Source: Hybos culiciformis (Eukaryota > Arthropoda > Insecta > Diptera > Hybotidae). Taken from it: a DNA stretch of 64,000 nt. The DNA is taken from contig OZ023273.1 of NCBI GenBank assembly GCA_964007475.1, positions 137,489,308-137,553,307 on the forward strand, in the 5' to 3' direction. Both the position numbers and the translations under genes were made by a program. Below the pieces are notes generated by a model. It saw nothing but the letters and a program-made list of their open reading frames with translations. It was not told where the DNA came from and did no database searches. Position 1 is the stretch's first letter; each line of letters begins with the position of its first letter. Below, piece after piece: positions 49,101-61,755 of the stretch.

Positions 49101-52100
49101 TTTTACATTTTTAATTAAAAAAAATATTGTGCATAATTCACAAAAATGTACAACAAAAATTTTAATAAAATAATTAATCTGAAAACGATAATATTCATCT
49201 ACAAGGAAAACAAAAAAATTACTGCTAATAAAAATAGTATCTGTAAAATTAGTTAAATCCCAAAATCTCTGAAATTAACTTATGATACAGTTAATATTTG
49301 AAACTAGAATTGGGCATATTTCGTTTCATTGAGCCTGATTAAAAAAATAGCTGAAAAATTTAATCAATATTCAAAAATTTTAATAATCATAGTTTTTTTT
49401 CGACAATTTAAATTTTAGTTCAAGTTAGATTTTTATTATTTTTTAAAAACTTTTGCACCTAAAGCGGTTCTAAAGAATTGCAATATTATCAGGTTTTCGT
49501 TAATGATTCTGAATCAACAAACTGTGACTATTAAAAATAAACTTAAGCAATAAAATACATATTCTAAGTGTATTTTTATTTATTATTTAAAACAAAACAA
49601 AAAAAACTCCTTAAACACAATAATTTACTAACTTAATTTACAGAAAATATTTATATGCGTAGATATCAACTAAAAGTAGGAAATCATTTTAAATATATTA
49701 TGATGATGAATGGCAAAGAAAGGATGTAAATTTTATTTTGTATATACGTACAGAGGAGTCCTTGAAAATCAACATAAACATGTACACATAATATAATTTA
49801 GAATTCAATGATTAAATAGATGGGGACTCAAATTCTTTTGTTTTTTTTTTTAATAATATTAAAACTCAAAATTCATGTCATAAGCAAATAATAAGACGAA
49901 AAAATATAAAATATTTATTTATTCTGATCTTATAGAAGAGCCAGAAAATCATGATAACTATTTCTTCCATTTTTATATATATAAATGTATATCTATATAT
50001 ATTTATTAATTTTAATATATTATATTATTTAAAATAGTTTTATATTAAATAACATCATCAGAATTGAAAATGATTTTGTTTTAAAAGCCATTAAACAAAA
50101 ACCAATGAAATATATTAAAAAGAAATTTAAAAAGAAAACTTCCTGTTTTACAATTTCTTCTTTCGAAAAAAAAATTTCTTAACATTATACACCTACTGAC
50201 TGATACAAAATTAATCTGAATATTAAACTCTAAAATTCAAATTATTTGTAAGAAAATTCAAATGATGACGACTTACGGTCTATCTAAAAATTTTCACACT
50301 AAGCCCACAGTATTGTAAACATTTTAGCTTGATTAAAAACACTATCAAAAAGAAAATTTATGATGAATTTTATAATTTATAGCACAAAAATTATTTTCAT
50401 TAAAGAATTTTATAAATAAGTATGTATATGATATAATATTTTATATTAATATTTTTGATATAAATTTATTAGTCTTGGGGATTGTTTACAATAATTTTAT
50501 GATCTAACAATTCATTTTCATTCAATTGTACTATATTTTCGCTATTTTTAGATAGAGATGTATGTAGATGAAATAAACTGATTAAGGATAACTATGTGTG
50601 ATTAAGAAGTTTATGTTTCATTGTTGTTAAAGAAAAATCTACTAAAATTCATATTTATTAAATAATAAAAGAAAATTTAAATAAATCGAATAAATTAATC
50701 TTTGTTTATTCTTGTTTTTTTCTTTTTAACTTTGCCATTCCATAACATTACGACGGTATGTAGGTATATTTGTTATCTCTCAGTTGACTTATTTAGCATT
50801 CAAAAGGAAAAAAAATTTAGTTACATTTTACAGGTCACTGAAAGTTTGTAATTTATATGTTTAAGATACTTAAGTTTTTGGATTATTTATCTAAGTTTCA
50901 GAAATCTGAAAAACAGTATAATAATTGCGATATTAGTATTATTTTATCTATTCTACTCTCTAGTTCTTATGTCTACAGCGGAAAATAGCAGAAATAAAAT
51001 TTTTCTTGTTTATAAAGTCTTTCAAGTTTCCTTAATGTTAATATGATAGGAAAACTTTTTTTGAATTCTGGTTTTTCCTTTTTTTTTATATATAAAAAGG
51101 AAAATTCTTTAAATATTATTATTTATTATAGAAAATTTCACTATGTAATTTTTAAGCCATAAATCATAAAATAATAAGTTTTATGAAAACTATTATATAA
51201 CAGTAGAGTTATATGAACATACATACATAATGTATATAAAATTTTATGATTAAAAATTTAACCATTATGTTTTTTTTTGTATTCATTATCTCTTCATTGG
51301 TAGCGACAACAATAATGAATCATATCATAATTGCTTATCACATTCACTTATAAAAAACAATTTTTTTTTTTTTTTAACTATTTTTAGATAGAAAATTTTC
51401 CATTATTAAAAATGGCTATAAGCATTAAAGAAAATTTGTTTAAAAATACAGCGTGGGTGATACAGATTTTGATGATAACAAACGTGTTTGTTGTTACAAA
51501 CATTTTATATGTTTTCGGAATAATTTTTTACTATATCAAATGCGCTATGACGGACAGATATAATTCATAAGACTTACGGTAGCATGCTTGTATGATGGCT
51601 GCATTTTCGATAGTAAAATAATAAATTTTAAAATTAAAGAGTAAAACGAAAAAAAAAAATAGTTTGAGACTAGATTTTTGCCTAAGGTGGCACAAAAGTA
51701 TGGAAAACTAGATTTTTAGCATAACTTTTTTAATACCATAACTTATTCAACGACAAATTGATATTCCTCTGAAGTTTATTGTCCTACTTTCATACCAATT
51801 TTTTAAGTTTTGAAGAATTTTTCAAAATATGATAATTTTCTTAACATCTGAAGGAATGTATATATTTAAAATTTCCCGCCTATTTTCCTAAAATAAATAT
51901 TTCTACACACACTGGTGTTGTTTATTCATATGTAGTTTAATTTTTTATTTTTTTTTTTAAAAACAATTGTTTTATTTTAACACTTCATGCTTTAAGTCTT
52001 AAAGTATATACTATATATTTGTATATATTTCTGTATACCTATACTTTTCAAAAATATTAAAAATTGTCACAAAGAAATCAACAAAATTATTATATAACAA

Positions 52101-53360
52101 AAAAAAAGAAAAGAAAAAGGAAAAATAAAAGTAATTTGTAGCTTAATGAAAGAAAAAAAAAAAGAAATAATAAAAAAAAAAAAGATATATGTATATAAAG
52201 ATATCAAAGGGAATAAGAAAACATTGTGAAAATTTAGCACAATTGTAATAAATTTTGTATTGTTATTATATTTATATGTTATTTGTATATTATAAGATAT
52301 ATATATAATATACTTGAAGTATATATATATTCATAAAAAAATGTTTTTCCCATTATGATTTGCTATAATATGCTCGCAGTGAGTTTCTAGGTAAAGTGTA
52401 TCATTAAAATTTTATTTGATTCGTTTTTTTTTTTCTTTTTTCTTAATTCAAATTGACTTCCGGTAATACTTAAGCGATAAATTTTATTTTCAATAAAATA
52501 AAAAATAAAAAATATTCCATTATAAATTTTTATATGACACCTTTTCAAAAAATAATAATAAAGAAAAAAAAACAAGGAGAAAAAAAAAGAACGTTATATA
52601 CGAATTATCGAAATATTTCAAAAAGGATTTTTGCAGAAATTTTCTAATAAGAATTTAACAACACAAAATCTCGAAATAAAAAAACAGGATATACTTTAGG
52701 AAGCAAATTTTTGGGGTATTATTATATTATTATTTAACGATCCCATTAAAAAAAATAAAAAATGTTTTTCGCATGCTCTTAAGATAATCAAATTATATTT
52801 TTCGAATTTTTTATTTATTTGTTTATTTTTTGTTTGTGTTTAGAAAATGAGTTTGGTTTATTTTTATATAATTTGTTTATTTCTTGTTTTTTTTGTACGG
52901 GTTGCAATGGTATATTTCTTTAGCGAGCTATCCTAAAGTTTGAACTTCTTATTGTGGCTAGAAATACTGATTCAATCTTAAGGGATTTAGTTTAGAAATA
53001 AAGGGATTCAGTGCAATATAGAAAATATTATTGTTTACTTCGGTAAACTTAAAGTCTGCAGTTTCTCAGAAATCCCAAGAATTTTCAAAAATAATTGTGC
53101 ATTCTCATTTAATATCAAAGCTAGGGGAAATAATTTAAAATAATAATCGTTTCCGAAATACGATCCAATTTTTGGAAGGAAATTTGTAAAAATACAATAT
53201 TTTTTATCTGTTTTTTTTTAGATTCTTTTTTACTTTAAGTTGAAGGACGGTTTAAATAAGGTTTCGCAAATGTTAATAAATAGTTGTTGAGTTGTTAGAG
53301 GAGGTTTATCATACAAAAAATTTGGTTAAAAAATTTAAAGTTGAGTTAAATCTGAGTTAA

Positions 53361-53641
53361 ATCAGGTTCACCTGATAAAACCCAGCATTGTTTATTTAGA
53401 TTAAATGAATATGTTATGATTACGTAAAAAAATTATCGGTTGGACATGTACGTTTGAATAATTAAAAAAAAGAAAAAAACAAAATGGCTAAAAAAAAGCA
53501 TAAAAATTAAAAAAAATATTTTTTGTAATTTTTATTTAGAAATTTAACAAAAAAAAAAATGAAGTAAAAAAACAACAAAATTAACCCTGGTTAAAAAAAT
53601 CATGGTGTGAACAGCAATTTTCAATTGAGGGATAACCTGAT
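53361..53641. mobile_element. Candidate 281-bp MITE between TTAA sites
   Basis: TTAA (53357-53360) is followed by ATCAGGTT. The right side ends AACCTGAT (53634-53641), followed by TTAA (53642-53645). The ends are therefore 8-bp inverted repeats bounded by TTAA, which is the target site of piggyBac-type elements. Immediately inside the left end ATCAGGT-TC-ACCTGAT forms a palindrome. GAGTTAAATC occurs twice just left of and across the boundary. The right interior includes AACCCTGG and TGGTGTGAACAGC. The short terminus and A/T-rich context make chance possible. Confidence 0.4.
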
Positions 53642-55435
53642 TTAATTTATGAATAAAATTCCAAGTTTGGAAAGCCTATTAGAATTGAATCGAATAAGTG
53701 ACATTGAAAAAAAAATTCAATGTAACTCTCTAGAAAATCTTTTTTGGGTACTATAATAATTTATTTAAAAATTTGAGAGGAAAGAAGTTTAGAATAACGA
53801 TCTTGACATTGCATGTAATGTACAGTTACTATCTATGTGAGAATAGATTTGTTTTTGTTTTATATATATTTATTAACTAAATTTTTTTTTAAAAGTCCTT
53901 AGAAACTTAATTGTGAAAAAAGTGATTTAAGTTTAAAATTAAGGAACACCATTATCATTTTACTCTATAACAATAATAATTATAAAGGATCACTGCTTTT
54001 TAACGACTGGCTGGCCAATTATTTTTGCAAAAACACAAGAATTAATAAATTTAACTTGTTTCATTTATTACTATAAAAATGTTTTACACCAACGAATAAA
54101 AATTTTTGTTCATTTAAAACATAATAATTTCTTAAAATTTCTACATTGAATAAATAATACAAATTTAATGTGATTATTCATTAAATTTAAACAACACTGA
54201 AAACACTGAATAAAAAACTATTGATCTAATATAGTTTACTTCTATTTTTCGAAAACTGTTTCTTTTTTTTTGTTTCATAATTGTTTCAAAATGAAAATGG
54301 TATTTATTTTATCAAAAATTATCTCTTTTTAATTAAAGGCTTATAAAAATATAATATTAGAATAAAAGTTATATGAAGCGGTAATTATAACAAAAAAAAT
54401 TTTCCTATTTACATCATTTAGTCAAATTTTTTGTCAGTGCAGAGTTACAATCAAAAAAAAAAAACTTTCTCTCTACAAAACTCAAAAATTATTATTTACC
54501 AAAGAATAATACCACAAAATTTTTGTTATACATTTAACTTAAAGACAAAAAACAAAAATAAATAATTTAAATTAATTCAACTTTACAATATTGTTTTTTT
54601 AAGTTTGTTTTCTTATATTTATATATATAATATACATATATATATAATTTTTCTTTTTTAATATACAAAATAATTTAATTTTTATGATTTTCCTTTTAAA
54701 AAATGTATTTAATTATACATTTTTATTCTTTAGTTTTTATTATCCTGACAATTTCAAAATTACGTGAATACACTTTAAAAACAACAAAAAGATGTTAAAT
54801 AATTTTTCATATAAAACAAAAAAAAGTATATATTTCTTATTTTATGAGAATTTCAGGCTCCAGGAGCATTAATGTATAAAAAAAAAAACAAAAAAACAGA
54901 ATTATCCCGCATAAAGAGGGAAGGACGAAATTGTTTATTATCCTTTTAAAAAAGTATAAAATAAAGTTTATTCTTGTTTTTTTTTTTTCAAAAGCTAAAA
55001 ATATAAAACAAAAGCTTCAGCATATGAACAATTTTAAATGTATGACATTGTCACAAAAACGGAATAATGTTGATTTTATAGGATTTTGAATTCGTTTTTT
55101 TTTTTTTTTTGTAATATTATTTCATTAAATTGGCTTGAATTAAAAAGGAAATAATATGTATAATGTATGTATGTTATGTAGGTATATTATATATATATAT
55201 ATATTTTTTTAAATATAGAACAAGTGCGATGAGTTAATTTGATTTAATGACTCATAATACACAATATACTTTAAATTAATTGTAAAAGTCTCTTTGATGT
55301 TTTTTGTGTTTCAAATTAGCTATGGTATTATTAAAAAATAAAAAATAAAGTCTAAAAGTGCAAGTTATTAAAAATTTCAAGTAGAATACTCTTTGTTGTT
55401 CAAAATAACTTGAAAATTTTATATATGAAAAAATA

Positions 55436-55460
55436 TTTAATTTAATTTAATTTAATTTAT
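55436..55460. repeat. (TTTAA)5 microsatellite
   Basis: Five TTTAA units with the last ending TTTAT. A simple pentanucleotide repeat. Confidence 0.85.
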
Positions 55461-58400
55461 TTTTTTGCAGATAATTTCAAAAAGATTTGAATTTATTTTG
55501 TGAATCTTTTAATATAACAATTAATTAATCATTTTATTATTTAATTTAATATTACACTCTTAGCTGAATAAAAATGAATATTCGATGTGTGTATAAACTT
55601 AGCTATATTAAACAGCAATTATTTAAGTGGGACTCTGTGAAGGTTTCTTAATGGAATCATATTGTATTCACCTTGTATTCAGCGAAAATAAATATTATGG
55701 CATTTGATCCTTGTGTTACCTATTCCGGAGATGTCAAAAATACGCGATTGTATTGTTTAGACTTCAATAATATATTTTTTTATACCTAATACTAGTAGGT
55801 CTTTCAGATATTCAAAATATTTTCCGCTGAGCTCTATCAATATCGGTTTCGTTCTTAATTCACCAAAAACATTAAAATTCCATGAATATTATATTATCAA
55901 TAATCCAAAACTTTCATATTCCAATAAAGATAGTGAAAAAAAAAACTAAAATATTGTTCAAATATGCACAAAGCAACATAGTATTATTAAAACTAAAATA
56001 CACTTAAAATAAATTTTAATAATTTTATGACCTTAACACACTTACATCAATTTTGCACTAAAATTTCCACAAAAAGGCTCTCAATCCAACCAAAACAAAA
56101 AATAAACATAATATAACTCTTTTGTGTAAAGAACTTTTCATTTTATGTAGTTTTAAAAAAAAAAAAGAAATAATAATAATAAAAAAAAAGGAAATCACAA
56201 CGAAAGCAGTTAACGTCAGGATAATAATTTCAAAAAAAAAGGATATATAAATCAAAAGCAGAAGGGAATAATTATTTTATCCTTGTCGCTTATTTGCACA
56301 AATAAAGACTCAAAACTCTTATTTTATGCCAGTATTTTATTGTTTACCAAAAAAAACATTTTCGTGAAAGTGAAATTATTCAAATTGAATGCATACAATT
56401 TCAATTTTATATATTGTGATCTTAAAATTCATTCAAAAAAGTTTCAGTGGATTTTTTAATTGATGAACATTTTAAATTAAATTGCCATTAAAGTGAAAAG
56501 TTATTATAATGAACAAAGTAAATTGGAATAAATTGAGATTATTTTTAATTTAATTTGTTAACATAAATCAATATATGGGGAATTAAGGTGGTAAAAATTT
56601 ATGGTAATTATTAAAAACAAAAACCAAAAATTTTAAGTATAATTTATTAAAAAGTACAAAAAAAAAAACCAGAAAAAGAAATTTAATATTTCGAATTATG
56701 GATAATTTAAAGTAATTTTTTTAATTTTTATAATTTAAATTAAAATTTAGTAGGGCCCTTTAATCCCATTGCCATGGCGTTTGAAGAAGAAACAAAAGAT
56801 TCAAAACTATTGTAGACAGATATCGCAATTGGAGAAAACTTTTTGGCTTGAGATTTCTTTTTTTGCTTATTTAACGTTTTTGGCGCCTCCAAATCACTAT
56901 CTATACATATCTATACACATAGAACGTGAAATAACAAATTTGAAATTCTAATTTCACCTGCAAAATCTATTTCAACTGAATTATCAAATATCAAATTACT
57001 AAATTATTTGAAATTATTTTATAATAATTCATTATTTGAAATCGTAAATATTAAACTCAATTATATAAATAATAGATTTATGTGTACCACAAACTCTAAT
57101 AAATTTATTTAAGTTCATAAAAAACTTCCGATTAATTTTATTTTTTTTCTATATATAAAATCAATTCATTTATCAAGAGATAAGTAGAGTTTTAATAATA
57201 TAATAAAATACATTTTTACAGAGAGAGCTTTTAATTTAATTGAAATTTTCAATTTTGAAAAATATGTAGAAAAAGTTTTCCAATTTTTTTTTTCGTTTTC
57301 TTACCAATTTATTTCTGATTAGAAAATAAATAAAAAAATAATTGAACGTTATAATTTAAAATCAATATTTAATAATAAATATTTTTATTCTATTATTTAT
57401 TAATTTCCTTGAATATTCAATTTACAGATTTTCTTCTGTTTCATTTTAAACATAACCTTGATCAAGACATTTCCCATCAATTTTTATTGTTTATGAAAAA
57501 ATATTTTAACTTTGGCATTTTACATTTAATCAAGAATATTTGTTTTCATTTTTTTTTTGTATCACATAATTTTTTTGCACTGTAAAATTTGAAGAGAAAA
57601 TTTTTTTCAAAGAGGAAAGGTTAACACTATATGGGAAATATAAAAATATGAAGTTTTATTAACCGTCTACCCTGATAAGCCTAGTATAGAAGGGTTTATC
57701 AAAACGATATTATGTTATAGAAAATTTTCTTTGTCGTACATTTGAGACATTTTATTTATATTGAATAATAATTTTTAAAACAGGTACTAGATGTTGTTTT
57801 ATTTTAATAAATAATGTTTTAATCCTTAAGCAATAAATATATTGATCATTTGAAAATAATTAATAGCTTTTGTTGCTTCTTGTTATGTTGCACATCATCT
57901 AAGTTCAATGTTGAATTATATTTGTTTATTTCCAAAAAAATATAATTAAAAATAAAAATAAATTAATTTTGAATTAAAAATTATCATCATGAATAGCACT
58001 TCAGTTTTAATAAAAATAAATTTCAAAATTATTATTATTGTATATATAGTACCTATTTAAAAAAAAAGAAGGATTTTAGAGTGAAGTGTGTATTTTTTTG
58101 ATTATTTTTATTTTTATATAAAAAAAAATACATATATATATATATGAAAAATGAAATACCTTCAAAAAATGAAATATGCATCCAAGCGAATAAATTATAC
58201 AAATTTTTTCTAAAAAAAAAAAAAATTAAGTTTTTTATTTTTTTTTTAAAGGAACCATGTTCTGCAAGCTGTTTGTCTTTTAATGTTAATGTAATTTAAA
58301 TAACATTTTTGATTTTGCATAAATAAATAAAAATAGTCTCAATAGTTGATATGTTCTATATATATTGACAATCATGCTTTTAGTACAAAATATAAAAATA

Positions 58401-61400
58401 ATGGATGTGTCCAGATCATTTTATTTAAATTTGGTTTTTTGTAATAGCATTTTATCGTACATATATTGCAAAACTTCTGAGAAATAATAATACTAACTCA
58501 TATTTGTATAAAATTACTCATTCAAGAGTAAATAGAACTCATTGAAACTTATATAAGATTATTGCATTTTGAAATTCACATTTCTTATCTAAATAAAAAA
58601 AATAAACTCAATAAATTTATTCATTTTCTAAACTCTTGAACCAATTCAATGCTTTTAAAGAGTTCCCATAATTTAAACAAAATATTTTATAAATATATTT
58701 GGAGTTTGAACAAAACTAATTTTCATAACACATATATTTCCAATATTGATCCCAACACCCGTGGATATGATTTTTTTTTTTGAAATTTTATTTTATTGTT
58801 TGCCAAAAATATTTTTCTATATAAAATATTTTTTTTTTTTTTATTATTCCTTTCTTTTTCATATAAAATTTATTGATTTATTGATAAAAATTTTATACTA
58901 AAAAAAAAAAAATTACCAAAATAAAAAAACATATTCTACATTTCTACATGATATACAAAAAAAACTTTTTCATGTTCATGACAAAATTTCAGGTAAAATA
59001 AACTTGATACATACATTAAAAACGTCAAAAATATCTATTCCTGGTGTGATGAGTGAAACTGAAACACGCATCATTTATTTAGAATAAAATATTTAGTTAT
59101 ATATACTATTCTGTAAATATGCCTATACTATACATATATCGATGATTAAATTTGAAATTGTTTTACGTCTTTCCTTTTTTTTTTCTGTAGCATTGAACTA
59201 TTTTTTTTTTTTAATGCAAATGTAAGTCATTTTCCAAATTTTGTGCTTAAAAATATTCGATTTTTCTGTATCTAAATTAAAAACTACTCTACATTTTATC
59301 AAAAAATGGCTCTTATTAATATAATGTTTCTAATGTAAAGAAAATTTAATGATTCAAAATATTTGATGTAATTGTAAAGGTACTAAATTTTTATTGTCTC
59401 TCATTATGTTGATTATAATATGTAAAAAACGTGAAATTAATATACTTCAATAATAATTTGCGTCTATGCTTGATTTAAATTGGAAAACTTCGTAACATCA
59501 TATGTTAACAAGAATTACATAAAATTTCTGACTTTTAAGATGTACTAAACGGCACAATTTAATGTGCCCACGAAATGTAATATCGGATAGATTTTCCCTA
59601 TTAAAATATAATCTTATTTTATAAAAGTTGAACAATAGAAATAAAAATTTCTGAATTTGACATTTAAAAATACATTTTTAGAATGCACATTTAACAAACA
59701 AAAAAAAAATTTGTTTTTATCAAACCAACAAGATATTTATATCTCTATTTTAAATATCTCTAGTATATACCAAAATAATAAAAAAAATATTTAAATATGT
59801 ATATAACAAGCCATTATAAATATATTCCTGTTAAGAACTAAATTAAAGAAAAACAAAAACCAAAATTTTCCAAAAAAAAAAATAATGTAAATATATTTTC
59901 TCATATTAACAATAGAAATAAATTTATTATAATTTTCATAAAATTTATATACTTTTTTTGTTTTCTTTTTCATTTTTTAAATGTAAATTTTCTAAGCTAT
60001 TACACAGGATAATGTCCTTTTTTTATGATATTTTCTTTATAAAAATGTAAAAAGAAAGAAATGAAAAATTATAAAAAAAAAAAAATTATTTTTCGTGTTT
60101 TTTTTTTTTTTTTTATTTGATAAATGCGATTAAATATTTCATTTAGCCAAGCTGTAACAGTGCTCTGGTACATTAAGATAACCTCAAATGTCCATTAAGA
60201 ACATTATTTTTCATATTACATTATTACATATAATGATAAAGGATCAGAGCACATGAATAATTCTATATATTATTACGTACAAAAATTAAATCATATTTGG
60301 CCTTGGTTAAATTAAAAGAAGAAAAATGAGTTTTTTATTTAAATTGTATTTAAAAAAAAAATTAAAACAAAAGAATGAAAATTTTTTTTACTAAATAGAA
60401 CACCACAATATGGAAATTTTTCCTGAGAAGTAAATAAAAATTATATAATAAGGTATAATTTTATAAAGATTAAATTGTCCAGTAAAATGTCGACGTCGCG
60501 TCGTACGGAAGGTCTTTTATACTATTGTCACATCTTGTATGAAATATTTAAAAAATATTTAAAGAAAATTTAAAGAAAATTTAAAATTTGGGGCAAATTT
60601 AACAATTAAAGTATACAAAAGATTGTTATAAACCTTTTTTTCAGTTTAAGGAATTTAGTCTATTTATTTATATCTGTTTATATATACTATTTTGAAATCT
60701 ACATTTGTTTTGAAAGCTGTTAATCCTTTATATAACACATATTCTTCATATACGTACGTAATGTATTCCTTAAATTGCATGCCATTTTCAAAATAAAAAA
60801 AAATTCACTTCTTCATAACTTCTAACAAAACTTTCACATTAAAATCTATGGGTCGCACTTCATTAAAAACATTAGTAAAGTACCTTTTAATTTTTCTACT
60901 CATTTGAAATAAACCATCAAAATTTAACTTCTGAATAGCATTTTAAAGTTTTTCTAAAACATAAAATTTTATCCTTACAATTTTTTCTTTATGACATTTT
61001 TAAGCATATATACAGCTAATGTGATAAAAAATCATATAATATTTTATACAACATGTATGTATATAAACTTGTTTATATGAAATTTAATATTACGTTTTGT
61101 ATAAGTTAGGCGAAAATAAAAAAAAAAAATTAATTCGGAAAATATTTTCAAAGAGCTTCCGTATAAGTAAAAAATAAAAAAAAAAAAACTATAGGGAAAA
61201 AATTTCCCACAAAAAAAATAAGGAATAAAAATCTTTTCTAAATGGTACTGCTGCAGCATTTTATTTTCTATGATGAATTATAACACATTTGAATAAAATA
61301 TGAAAAATGATTTGCTTTTTAAATGTATACACAAAAAAAAAGAAGAAAGAAAAAAAGAATAAAGGAAAATTTTGGATTTTGTTTCATAAAAAAAATAAAA

Positions 61401-61656
61401 AATAAAAAAGAAGAAAATAAAGTTATGTTTTTTCCTCAAAAAAAAAAAAATAAAAATTAAATTTATATACGTATTATTATTTGCATTTCATGTGAAAATA
61501 AAAGCACACTTTAAGATTCAATTTTTTATGCATGTGGAAAGAGAATTACTTGTCAACTTTTGCTATATACACTTGGCTGTGTCACTTACACTCTATATAT
61601 TTTCTCATAAAATAGCTGCTATGGTTGGGAAAACCGAAAACTTTAGAATAAAAAAA

Positions 61657-61755
61657 ATTATTATTATTATTATTATTATTTGGATAAATTTTTTTTTTAT
61701 TGTATTTTTTATATTTAGGTCCAAAAAAAAAAATAGAATAATAATAATAATAAAC
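61657..61755. repeat. (ATT)8 with a downstream complementary (AAT)n arm
   Basis: Eight ATT units (61657-61680) are followed by a T run, a short loop region, an A run and then about five to six AAT units (61738-61755). The two arms are complementary, so the roughly 100-bp stretch could fold as one long A/U hairpin. Most likely it is slippage product rather than a functional RNA. Confidence 0.6.

Larger units (their letters stand above)
33633..53356. other. Gene-free A/T desert
   Basis: No gene is supported. Frames including 36355-36585, 36540-36800, 37373-37573, 38062-38253, 38511-38771, 38762-38968, 39313-39534, 47131-47367, 47620-47802 and 52387-52575 are homopolymer-driven. From about 42100 to 45700 the DNA is almost entirely A and T tracts. 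Within the stretch: (AACAA)4 at 39411-39431, (ATT)6 near 47315-47333, palindrome TATCCCGGGATA at 35667-35678, hairpin AGCTCTGA/TCAGAGCT at 36832-36859, a 26-bp tandem repeat at 40147, an all-G+C 13-mer at 41866-41878 and a CpG-rich word at 46992-47001. Confidence 0.6.
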
